Shown: positions 1 to 5,303 of the stretch, piece after piece
How positions within the stretch are numbered: the first letter of the stretch is position 1
Layout of the letters: the number at the start of each line of letters is the position of its first letter
Source: Phycisphaerae bacterium
Lineage (GTDB): Bacteria; Planctomycetota; Phycisphaerae; UBA1845; UTPLA1
Assembly: GCA_029259995.1 (NCBI GenBank)
Contig: JAJDEC010000249.1
Coordinates: forward strand, 1 to 5,303
Direction of reading: 5' to 3'
DNA: 5,303 nt
Made by a program: the position numbers and the translations under genes
The notes under the pieces: model-generated
Told to the model about the DNA's origin: nothing
Seen by the model: the letters and a program-made list of their open reading frames with translations, nothing else
Databases searched by the model: none

Positions 1-105
1 GTCAGCGTACACGTGCCCCATCTGCGTGATCGGCCCGTTATTGGCGTACGAAAAGAACGACCAGCCCTCGCTGCCGTCACCAAAATCTGCCGTGGACAGA
101 TGGCG
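1..105 (-). other. Start of a second PKD-like domain, cut by the window edge
   Basis: The end of the visible translation has ADFGDGSEGWSFF and ends GHVYAD, matching the DFGDG and HxYxxxG positions of PKD domains, so a tandem PKD array may continue to the left. Confidence 0.55.
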
Positions 106-1749
106 ATCGAGGAAGCCGGGATCCGTCGCCAGCGTCGGGATGCCGGCGAAGCTGCCTTCGTCGAAATCCAGGATCGGATCGGCCGGCGTCAGGACGTTCG
201 CCGGGACATTCAGTACTGTCACGGTATGCACAGTGCTGACAGGAAAGCCATGTCCGTCGTCAACCGTCAGCACGACGTTGAATACACCGTCGTCGCCGTA
301 CGTGAACGAGACTTCCGGTCCGACATTGGTGGGGCCGACGCCCGCGCCGCCGAAGTTCCATGAGTATGTCAGCGGATCGCCGTCGGCGTCCGTCGATTGC
401 GCGCCGCTGAATGTGACCATGTCGCCTTCCAGGAACGGCGCCGTCGGACCGTCAATGACGGGAACCGGTTTGAATTCCGGATCGATCGCGATTGGCGACG
501 ATGCCAGCGGCCCGTTGAGTCCCTGCAGATTGAATTCGTGACTGGCTCGCTGGAAGAGTCGCGCGTCGGAAAAGCTGCCGAAGGGTTCGTCAAGATTCAC
601 CAACGGACCAATGTTCAGATTCAACTCCGGGGAGTTGACGCAGAATGACGGCGTACAAAACCGGCAAGGCCCGACGCTTGGAAAGCAGCCAACTTCCTGC
701 GCCGGCGTGCGAATTCCCAGGCGCATGAGCTTCTCGCGGAAGGAACGCACGAAGCGCGTGGACGTCTGCGTCCTGAATCTCGGATTGTGAAGCGAGATGA
801 CCGGCGTGACGTCGATGACCGCGTCGGGCGCAATGAAATCGACCGAATCGCCGGCATCGAACGTGATCACATTCCCCGTCGCATCGTGAAGGACTGTCGC
901 ACCGCGGCGAACTTTGTATCGAACGGGTTGGGCGAAATCCAGCGAGACGCGAACCGTCGGCGTAAATGAATAAGTAAAGTCCTCGTGGAAATCGGTATCC
1001 ACGTCGAGGTCCATGATGAGAAAGCTGCCGAAGACGGTCCATCGGCCGAGGATCGAGAAGATCGGAATCTCCGGAATTTCAAGCTGAACGCCCGCCGGCA
1101 CGCCGAGCGCCTTCAGGATCCACTTGTCGATGTCCATGCTCAACGTCATGAATTCATCGGTGCCGGACGCCACGAGCGATTTGCCGCCGACGATCTGTGT
1201 CGGCGCGGGCCCGGCCGGCAGTGAGAGATTCGGCGTGTCAATTCGGCCGCCAATGCCTGTCAGCGCCGTAATCGGAAACGGAATATCAAACGGTGTACTG
1301 ACGCCGGGAAGCGTCTGCGTCACGACTTCGACCTGATTGCCGCCGGGTTCAACCCCGACGATCGTGCCGACGCCAGAAATGTTGATCGGCGGAAACAGAT
1401 TGAAGCTCTGGCAGCTGAAGACACACGCCGTTGCCGACGCCTGCGCGGAAAGATTCGCACGCGCATCGAGATCGACGCCCACCTGCGGCGTGATCGCCGA
1501 GATCGATGGCGACGCCTCGCCCCGGATGCGGCACCTCGAGTCCATCGTGACCCACTGGCCGGGCCGAAAGTCATCCTGCGACGGACTGGCAAGCGTGACT
1601 TCGACGGGATAGTTGACGCCGACGGAGCCCGGTCCGATGTCTTCGAATCGAAGCAGGATTCCAATGTCTCCCGTGATGCCGGCAAAGGCGTCGGTGCCAA
1701 ACTGACTGCCCAGAATGCTGACGATGTAGCTGCCCGGCCGGAAGACTTC
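1..1749 (-). CDS. Large secreted PKD-domain protein, internal part (same frame continues after an in-frame TAA; runs off the left edge)
   Basis: This minus-strand frame is open for 583 codons from just after the TAA at 1750-1752 to the window edge, so its C-terminus is not seen. The first 68 codons contain no ATG, GTG or TTG (first ATG at 1543-1545), so it does not look like a gene with its own start. Read in order: a beta-rich region beginning EVFRPGSYIVSILGSQFG and containing VGVNYPVEVTL, a long unassigned region, a four-cysteine cluster (CX6CX2CX4C, codons between 687 and 640), one PKD domain and the beginning of a second. The features are those of an extracellular protein of the large planctomycete surface type: Asp/Gly-rich, beta-strand repeats, no catalytic motif recognised. 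It is probably the continuation of the CUB-containing frame upstream. Its exact function is unknown; adhesion or cell-surface structure is an inference. Coding nature is well supported, independent expression is not. Confidence 0.8.
190..475 (-). other. PKD domain
   Basis: The translated stretch begins PVIDGPTAPFLEGDMVTFSG, continues with STDADGDPLTYSWNFGG and VSFTYGDDGVFNVVLTVDD, and ends with HTVTVLNV. These are the hallmarks of a PKD beta-sandwich: the D-x-DGDPLTY-x-W-x-F core and the Y-x-DDG-x-F-x-V-x-L-x-V strand. PKD domains are extracellular spacers or binding modules in bacterial surface proteins. Confidence 0.85.
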
Positions 1750-1752
1750 TTA
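1750..1752 (-). other. In-frame TAA interrupting a long open frame
   Basis: On the minus strand the codons read ACG TTC AAT TAA GAA GTC TTC. Both sides are in the same frame and both look like secreted beta-rich protein with strong G/C preference in third codon positions. A frameshift would change the frame, so a point nonsense change (for example CAA to TAA), readthrough or an assembly error fits better. Confidence 0.75.
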
Positions 1753-3006
1753 ATTGAACGTCAGAAACTCGACGCGTTGGGAATCAGGGATCGTTGCGTT
1801 GGGACCCGGACCCCACATGCTTTGGCCGGACGACTGGAAGTTCGCGCGGCGGGCGGGAACGCAGGTCAATCGGGCCTGCCAACCCGTGCGATCGGGGTAT
1901 CCTGTTTCGCCTGAGAACCACTTGATCGTCAGGCTTCCATCCACAGCACTCGATATCACCTGGCCGGGCGAATTGTTTCCGGCGAATCGTCCGACAAACG
2001 GCGACGCCGTGCTGTTTCCGTCGTAGATGTCCATCGCCGTAAACTGCGGATCGGTATCGAACTCGCTGAAGACCAGGCGGACCTTTTCGCTCGACGTGTC
2101 ATTGGGAAAAAACGTAAGCACCCAGCTCTCACCACTTTCATAACTGTCGCCATATCCCCCGGAGTCTTTGAACACGCCGTCGCAGACGGTCATTGTTCCA
2201 GGCTGCATCGGAATCTCCAGCCGATCGCCGTGATCGGCGATCGCATTCGACGGCGCGCCGATCATCAGGAGCGAAACAACGCACGCGAACAGGATGCCGG
2301 CCGGGTTGCGCCGTCGCGAGGCATTGCGGCGTCGCCTCGCGATGACGCCTGCACCCAGCAGCAGGACGCAAATCGTCGCCGGCTCGGGGACATGCACGAT
2401 GTAGTTCTGTCCGCTGGCGACGGACTGGATCGCATTGAAGTTCACATCGCCGAAGACCAGGTCGACGAGATTGAGTGGATACGCACCATCCATCGCGGCC
2501 GCGTCGACCGAGATGTTGATTGTCGCAAACCCGAACGTCCCCGTCCCGGTGCCGACGATCAGATCATTGGCGATGCTCCCGAAGGTCCCCGACGTGTAGC
2601 CGTTGCCAGCGTTGAGCGTCTGCATCGTCGGATCGAGAATAATCCCCGTGTCCCACGTCGCACTTTCGAACACGACACTGTTGAGCGTGAAGATGCCTGA
2701 CGCGGCGTGATCACGAACGGCGAATTCTCCGCTGACGGCACTCTCGGTCGCATCCAATAGAACATGGACGTCGAAGGAATCACCCGGCTGGGCGATGGTG
2801 CTGTGCGGATCACCAATCGTGTCGGTCATGCGGAGTTCGATGTCGGCCCCGAACGAACTGGCTTGAAGACTGACGATGACGCCGACCATCATGGCGACGA
2901 GCATTCCAACCGGTCGAAATGCCGCCTTCCTGGAGGATCGACGGCGATGTGCCCCGCCGCCCCAGGCGGTCGGCAGCGATCTCTGCGTAGCGTGTTTTCT
3001 GTTCAT
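1750..3006 (-). CDS. Secreted protein: cohesin-like domain, internal PEP-CTERM signal, second signal-like segment, CUB-like domain
   Basis: The frame gives 418 residues. I start it at the ATG at 3006-3004 because GGGAG lies 10 bases upstream; the upstream in-frame TTG at 3054 has no comparable site. Residues 1-54 form a long basic signal peptide (hydrophobic core about 33-50, probable cleavage after SFGA). Residues about 55-204 form a beta-rich domain resembling the cohesin-like domains common before PEP-CTERM signals. Residues 206-228 are VPEPAT, a hydrophobic stretch and RRRR, the classic exosortase sorting signal. Residues 229-257 look like a second signal peptide. Residues about 275-382 are a CUB-like domain bounded by two cysteines. 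The chain then reads QSSGQSMWGPGPN and stops at TAA. A PEP-CTERM signal normally ends a protein, so this may be two ancestral genes fused, and the same frame stays coding after the TAA. Secretion is strongly supported; the molecular role is unknown. Confidence 0.8.
   Translation of the reverse strand: MNRKHATQRSLPTAWGGGAHRRRSSRKAAFRPVGMLVAMMVGVIVSLQASSFGADIELRMTDTIGDPHSTIAQPGDSFDVHVLLDATESAVSGEFAVRDHAASGIFTLNSVVFESATWDTGIILDPTMQTLNAGNGYTSGTFGSIANDLIVGTGTGTFGFATINISVDAAAMDGAYPLNLVDLVFGDVNFNAIQSVASGQNYIVHVPEPATICVLLLGAGVIARRRRNASRRRNPAGILFACVVSLLMIGAPSNAIADHGDRLEIPMQPGTMTVCDGVFKDSGGYGDSYESGESWVLTFFPNDTSSEKVRLVFSEFDTDPQFTAMDIYDGNSTASPFVGRFAGNNSPGQVISSAVDGSLTIKWFSGETGYPDRTGWQARLTCVPARRANFQSSGQSMWGPGPNATIPDSQRVEFLTFN
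1861..2184 (-). other. CUB-like domain
   Basis: Residues 275-382 begin with CDGVFKDSGGYGDSY, continue through VRLVFSEFDTD and MDIYDGNST, and end with WQARLTC. The opening Cys-x-G-x-F-x-DSGG pattern, the aromatic-hydrophobic strand followed by D-x-D, the YDG turn and the closing cysteine match the CUB fold. CUB domains are extracellular protein- or sugar-binding modules, often with bound calcium. I recognise it from motifs, not from a profile search. Confidence 0.7.
2236..2322 (-). other. Second signal-peptide-like segment inside the frame
   Basis: Residues 229-257 have a basic start (RRRNPAG), a hydrophobic core (ILFACVVSLLMIGA) and an A-x-A end (NAIA) before DHGDRLE. This has the form of a Sec signal peptide with a signal peptidase I site. 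No ATG, GTG or TTG precedes it closely in frame, so it seems to be translated as part of the longer chain unless an indel separates two genes. Confidence 0.6.
2323..2391 (-). other. PEP-CTERM sorting signal in an internal position
   Basis: Residues 206-228 read VPEPAT, then a short hydrophobic helix (ICVLLLGAGVIA), then RRRR. This is the tripartite PEP-CTERM signal recognised by exosortase (EpsH/XrtA-type) enzymes. In known proteins it lies at the extreme C-terminus; here about 190 residues follow it before the TAA. Confidence 0.85.
2845..3006 (-). other. N-terminal signal peptide of the PEP-CTERM/CUB protein
   Basis: The first 54 residues have a long arginine-rich n-region (RRRSSRK at 21-27), a hydrophobic core VGMLVAMMVGVIVSL and a small-residue end SSFGA before the acidic start DIELRM. 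Exosortase substrates need Sec export, so this fits the PEP-CTERM signal further on. The cleavage site is estimated by eye. Confidence 0.75.
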
Positions 3007-3016
3007 GGTCCATTTG

Positions 3017-3021
3017 CTCCC
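3017..3021 (-). promoter_or_regulatory. Shine-Dalgarno site for the 3006 start
   Basis: The minus strand reads AAAAGGGAG and then 10 bases to ATG at 3006-3004. This decides the start over the in-frame TTG at 3054. The same bases form one arm of a long inverted repeat. Confidence 0.65.
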
Positions 3022-3087
3022 TTTTGGCGTGACGAATGTGCGTCGAATCCTCAACTCCGAGGACGACGAACTGAATCCAAAAGGGAA
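3017..3087 (-). promoter_or_regulatory. Possible structured mRNA leader sequestering the ribosome binding site
   Basis: On the minus strand TCCCTTTTGG (3086-3077) is the exact complement of CCAAAAGGGA (3027-3018): 10 pairs plus a possible G-U pair (3087 with 3017). The 49-base interval holds a second hairpin: CGTCGTCCTC (3068-3059) pairs with GAGGA (3052-3048) and CGACG (3045-3041), with a 2-base bulge and a 6-base loop. The outer stem would bury the Shine-Dalgarno sequence. Base pairing is seen; regulation is inferred and requires a transcript start upstream of 3087. Confidence 0.45.
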
Positions 3088-3524
3088 AGCCCAACGGCGC
3101 GCAGGCTCCCCGGAGATTTCGCGATTTTTCTGATTCGCCGCGTTATTGGGGCGTGGGCGGGGTTTCTCCCGACGCCGAAACGCTGACCAAGAAGGGGATT
3201 CCTCCCCAATTCACGCCACAGCTGCGCGATCGGCACGCGAGTCGAATACAGAAGGAACCATCGGGAATGCTCCGCCGCTCCCCGTCGGACATTCGGTCAC
3301 GCACGGCGTCAGCGCCATGCGGCAAAATTGAAGCACGTCGGAATCCGCCGCCGCCACTTGCCGGAAATGATGATGCGCCGCGCAAGAGAAAAGGACTCTC
3401 AATTGGGTGTCGGGATTCACGCCGCGATTGCGGAGTCTTTGGCAGCGTCTGATATCGATTCGCTGAATTGTCCGCCGCCGCTATCGGGCCATGATGACCG
3501 GCGCGGCGGCCGCCGGGGCACCCT
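3088..3524. other. Intergenic region between divergent transcription units; no gene recognised
   Basis: Both divergent promoters should lie around here. Open frames in it give low-complexity Arg/Pro/Ser-rich translations without a recognisable domain. Short hairpins occur at 3156-3176 (GGCGGGG pairing with CCC-GA-CGCC) and 3194-3207 (GGGGA/TCCCC), and a perfect 12-bp GC palindrome (CGGCGGCCGCCG) at 3504-3515. TTGCGG at 3428-3433 followed by TATCGA at 3453-3458 is a weak sigma-70-like candidate for the sigma operon, with a 19-base spacer that is longer than ideal. No promoter is convincing. Confidence 0.5.
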
Positions 3525-3530
3525 GGGGAG
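3525..3530 (+). promoter_or_regulatory. Shine-Dalgarno site for the first candidate sigma factor start (ATG 3537)
   Basis: GGGGAG lies 6 bases before ATG 3537. A competing site, AGGGA at 3570-3574, lies 7 bases before the in-frame GTG at 3582, so start choice is not settled by ribosome binding sites alone. Confidence 0.5.
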
Positions 3531-3532
3531 CG

Positions 3533-3550
3533 GATCATGTTAACATGGTC
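3533..3550. repeat. Near-perfect 18-bp palindrome over the first sigma factor start codon
   Basis: The sequence is GATCATGTTAACATGGTC. The central 12 bp CATGTTAACATG (3536-3547) are perfectly self-complementary, and only the 3535/3548 pair breaks the outer arms (a G-U pair in RNA). It has the size and symmetry of a dimeric repressor operator, but no regulator is identified. Confidence 0.4.
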
Positions 3551-4154
3551 GACGGGCAGCTCCTTTCGCAGGGATTTCGGCGTGCAGAACTCCATACAAG
3601 AAACAACGCAGTTCCTACTCGACATAAGCCATGGGGATGCCGCGGCCGCGGAGAAGCTCTTTCCCATCGTTTATGGCGAGCTGCATCGGCTCGCGAATTC
3701 CCACATGCGCCGCCAGCGCAACGATCACACGCTTCAGCCGACGGCACTCGTGCATGAAGTCTTCCTGCAACTTGTCGATCAGTCCAAGTCGGGCTGGAAG
3801 GACCGGGCCCATTTCATGGCCCTGGCGGCGACGGCCATGCGACAGATCCTGATCAAACATGCGCGCGGGAAAAACACGTCCAAGCGCGGCGGCGGATGGC
3901 GGCGACTCACACTGGACGACGCCGTCACACCGCACGACAACCGGACGCTGGATTTTCTGGCGCTGGATGACGCCCTGACAAAGCTGGGCCAACTGAGCGA
4001 ACGACAATGCCGCGTCGTGGAACTGCGCTTCTTCTGCGGTCTGACAATCGCGGAGTCGGCCGAGGCCCTGGGACTGGGGGCGACGACCATCGAAGATGAC
4101 TGGCATGTGGCGCGGGCGTGGCTCGCTGTCGAATTGGGCGGAGGCGCCAAGTGA
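3537..4154 (+). CDS. ECF-family RNA polymerase sigma factor (PF07638 / TIGR02999 type)
   Basis: The product (205 residues from ATG 3537, 190 from GTG 3582) directs RNA polymerase to a target promoter set. Numbered from the GTG, region 2 covers about 8-97 and includes VYGELHRLA, the family-typical HTLQPTALVHEVFLQLV, and HFMALAATAMRQILIKHARGK. Region 4 covers about 131-185, with LSERQCRVVELRFFCGLTIAESAEALGLG and the final helix VARAWLAVEL. Homologues usually begin close to the GTG (MQNSIQETTQFLLD) and are about 190 residues long, so the GTG is a credible start; I give the longer span because ATG 3537 has a good GGGGAG site. No anti-sigma gene is adjacent. Instead it overlaps a Ser/Thr kinase gene by one base, the usual planctomycete arrangement in which kinase signalling is thought to replace an anti-sigma factor. 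Unusual: the recognition-helix region reads TIEDDW where relatives commonly have basic residues (TVKRDW). Confidence 0.93.
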   Translation: MLTWSTGSSFRRDFGVQNSIQETTQFLLDISHGDAAAAEKLFPIVYGELHRLANSHMRRQRNDHTLQPTALVHEVFLQLVDQSKSGWKDRAHFMALAATAMRQILIKHARGKNTSKRGGGWRRLTLDDAVTPHDNRTLDFLALDDALTKLGQLSERQCRVVELRFFCGLTIAESAEALGLGATTIEDDWHVARAWLAVELGGGAK

Positions 4155-4156
4155 TG
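4140..4156 (+). promoter_or_regulatory. Kinase ribosome binding site and stop-start overlap (TGATG)
   Basis: GGAGG at 4140-4144 lies inside the last sigma codons, 9 bases before ATG 4154. The sigma stop TGA (4152-4154) shares its A with the kinase ATG, a classic translational-coupling junction that implies a single transcript and matched synthesis. Confidence 0.85.
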
Positions 4157-5303
4157 AACCCCGAACGACATCAACGCATTTCCGAGATCTATGCCGCGGC
4201 TCGCAAACTGTCCGAGGCGGACGCGCATGCCTATCTCACGGACGTGTGCGCGACGGACGCCGAATTGCGGCGGGATGTCGAGCGCTTGCTGGCCGCAGGC
4301 GGATCGGCGCCCAGATTTCTTGAGACGGACGCGGTCGGCGCCGAAGTCGGTCGCATCGCCTCTGCCATGTTCGAGGCATCGGACGAGTCAATCGTGCCAG
4401 ACCGGATCGGTCATTTTCGAATCATCGAAAAACTGGCGCAAGGCGGCATGGGCGTCGTCTATGTCGCGGAACAGGATCGGCCGCGTCGGCGCGTCGCCCT
4501 GAAAGTCATCCGGCCGGGCATGGCCTCGCGCCAGATGTTGCGACGATTCGAACTGGAAGCCAACGTTCTCGGCCAGTTGCAGCATCCCGGCATCGCCCAG
4601 ATTCATGAAGCCGGCGTCGCCAGCCTGCAGACGGCGGACGGGGGTACCAATCGACAGCCGTTCTTCGCGATGGAACTGGTTCAGGGCAAGCCGATCGACG
4701 AATTCGCGGAAGCAAAATCGCTGACGCTGGCCAGGCGTCTCGAATTGATGGCGCGTGTGTGCGACGCCGTCCAGCACGCCCATCAGCGGGGAATCATCCA
4801 TCGTGACCTCAAGCCGAGCAACGTGCTCGTGACGGAAGAAGACGGCAGGCCGCTTCCGAAGGTCATCGACTTCGGCATCGCCCGGGTCCTGGAGCGCAGT
4901 CCGCACGACCGTCGCCTTCAGACTGTCGAGGGAGCCGTCATCGGCACGCTCGAGTACATGAGCCCGGAGCAGGTCGATCCCGCCTGCGGCGAGGTTGACA
5001 CCCGAACGGACGTCTATGCGCTCGGTGTGATTCTCTACGAGATGCTCGCGGAGAGTCTCCCCTTCGAGTCGGGCGAGCTTCGTTCGGGGAGCTGGACGGA
5101 GACGATCCGAATTATCCGCGAAGAAGATCCGCCGAAGCCCAGCGAACGAGTGGACGACCACAAAACCGCGCGAACTCTCCGGGAGGACCTTGACTGGATC
5201 GTCCTCAAGGCTCTGGCCAAGGACCCCGAGGCGCGCTATCGATCGCCGCAGGACCTCTCCGAGGACGTCCAGCGACACCTCCGTCACGAGCCGGTCGTGG
5301 CCG
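4154..5303 (+). CDS. Hanks-type serine/threonine protein kinase, N-terminal 383 residues (runs off the right edge)
   Basis: The kinase phosphorylates Ser/Thr on protein substrates using ATP. Residues 1-60 form the helical module (RISEIYAAARKLSEADAHAY, then DAELRRDVERLLAA) found ahead of many planctomycete and acidobacterial kinases paired with ECF sigma factors. The kinase domain spans about 86-376: glycine loop AQGGMGVVY (95-103), VALK lysine K117, probable helix-C Glu E135, HRDLKPSN with D218, K220 and N223, DFG at 239-241, GTLEYMSPEQ at 264-273, and D286 in TRTDVYALGVILYEML. The later block LDWIVLKALAKDPEARY and DVQRHLRHEPV is typical of relatives that continue into a membrane helix and TPR or WD40 repeats, which would lie beyond the window. 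All catalytic residues are present, so it should be active. It is translationally coupled to the sigma factor, its likely partner; phosphorylation of that sigma factor is inferred from context. Confidence 0.95.
   Translation, partial: MNPERHQRISEIYAAARKLSEADAHAYLTDVCATDAELRRDVERLLAAGGSAPRFLETDAVGAEVGRIASAMFEASDESIVPDRIGHFRIIEKLAQGGMGVVYVAEQDRPRRRVALKVIRPGMASRQMLRRFELEANVLGQLQHPGIAQIHEAGVASLQTADGGTNRQPFFAMELVQGKPIDEFAEAKSLTLARRLELMARVCDAVQHAHQRGIIHRDLKPSNVLVTEEDGRPLPKVIDFGIARVLERSPHDRRLQTVEGAVIGTLEYMSPEQVDPACGEVDTRTDVYALGVILYEMLAESLPFESGELRSGSWTETIRIIREEDPPKPSERVDDHKTARTLREDLDWIVLKALAKDPEARYRSPQDLSEDVQRHLRHEPVVA

Noticed and set aside
26..541. Plus-strand open frames (116 to 171 codons) at the left edge
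   Set aside because: They are antisense to a minus-strand frame that encodes a clear PKD domain.
1750..1752. A frameshift as the cause of the break in the minus-strand frame
   Set aside because: Both sides of the TAA are in exactly the same frame, so a single indel cannot explain it; a point nonsense change or readthrough fits better.
2230..2700. A 156-codon plus-strand open frame opposite the PEP-CTERM region
   Set aside because: It is antisense to the sequence encoding the cohesin-like domain and the PEP-CTERM signal; its translation is Arg/Asp-rich without motifs.
3006..3054. Upstream TTG at 3054 as the start of the PEP-CTERM/CUB protein
   Set aside because: The ATG at 3006 has a GGGAG site at 10 bases, whereas the TTG has no matching site and would add 16 residues before an already long signal-peptide n-region.
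3153..3452. A 99-codon plus-strand open frame in the intergenic region
   Set aside because: No clear ribosome binding site, no recognisable motif, and Arg/Pro-rich composition typical of chance frames in GC-rich DNA.
3143..3667. A 174-codon minus-strand open frame across the intergenic region and the sigma factor start
   Set aside because: It overlaps the well-supported sigma gene in antisense, and the translation is low-complexity Ser/Arg/Pro-rich with no domain.
4388..5287. A 299-codon open frame on the minus strand opposite the kinase gene
   Set aside because: It lies wholly opposite the kinase domain, whose plus-strand translation has every catalytic motif. Long antisense frames are common in GC-rich genes, and this one shows no recognisable domain.
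1..5303. CRISPR array, insertion sequence, tRNA or rRNA genes
   Set aside because: I saw no regularly spaced repeats, transposase motifs, terminal inverted repeats or conserved RNA gene sequences on either strand.

Overview
The window looks like the chromosome of a GC-rich planctomycete (Planctomycetota). Three signs point there: a large secreted protein with PKD modules, a cohesin-like domain followed by a PEP-CTERM sorting signal, and an ECF sigma factor of the PF07638/TIGR02999 type translationally coupled to a Ser/Thr kinase that carries a helical N-terminal module. I infer the phylum from these families; no rRNA or other marker gene is present.

Layout: positions 1-3006 are one continuous minus-strand reading frame, entered at an ATG at 3006 with a good Shine-Dalgarno sequence and broken only by a TAA at 1750-1752. 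The part before the TAA (3006-1750, 418 residues) holds a signal peptide, a cohesin-like beta domain, a PEP-CTERM signal in the middle of the chain, a second signal-peptide-like segment and a CUB-like domain. The part after the TAA (1749 to the left edge, 583 codons) stays in the same frame, has no ATG, GTG or TTG for 68 codons, and contains a PKD domain and the start of another. It continues past the window. The simplest reading is one large surface protein gene with a nonsense codon, perhaps also fused to an upstream PEP-CTERM gene.

Positions 3007-3536 separate this unit from a divergent plus-strand pair. The leader of the minus-strand gene can fold into a nested hairpin whose outer stem covers its ribosome binding site. 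A near-perfect 18-bp palindrome covers the first candidate start of the sigma gene. I find no convincing gene in this gap.

Positions 3537-5303 hold the ECF sigma factor gene and, overlapping it by one base, a Hanks-type Ser/Thr kinase gene that runs off the right edge with all catalytic motifs intact. The pair is a probable signalling operon in which the kinase works with its partner sigma factor. Whether it controls the divergent surface-protein gene is only a hypothesis from position.
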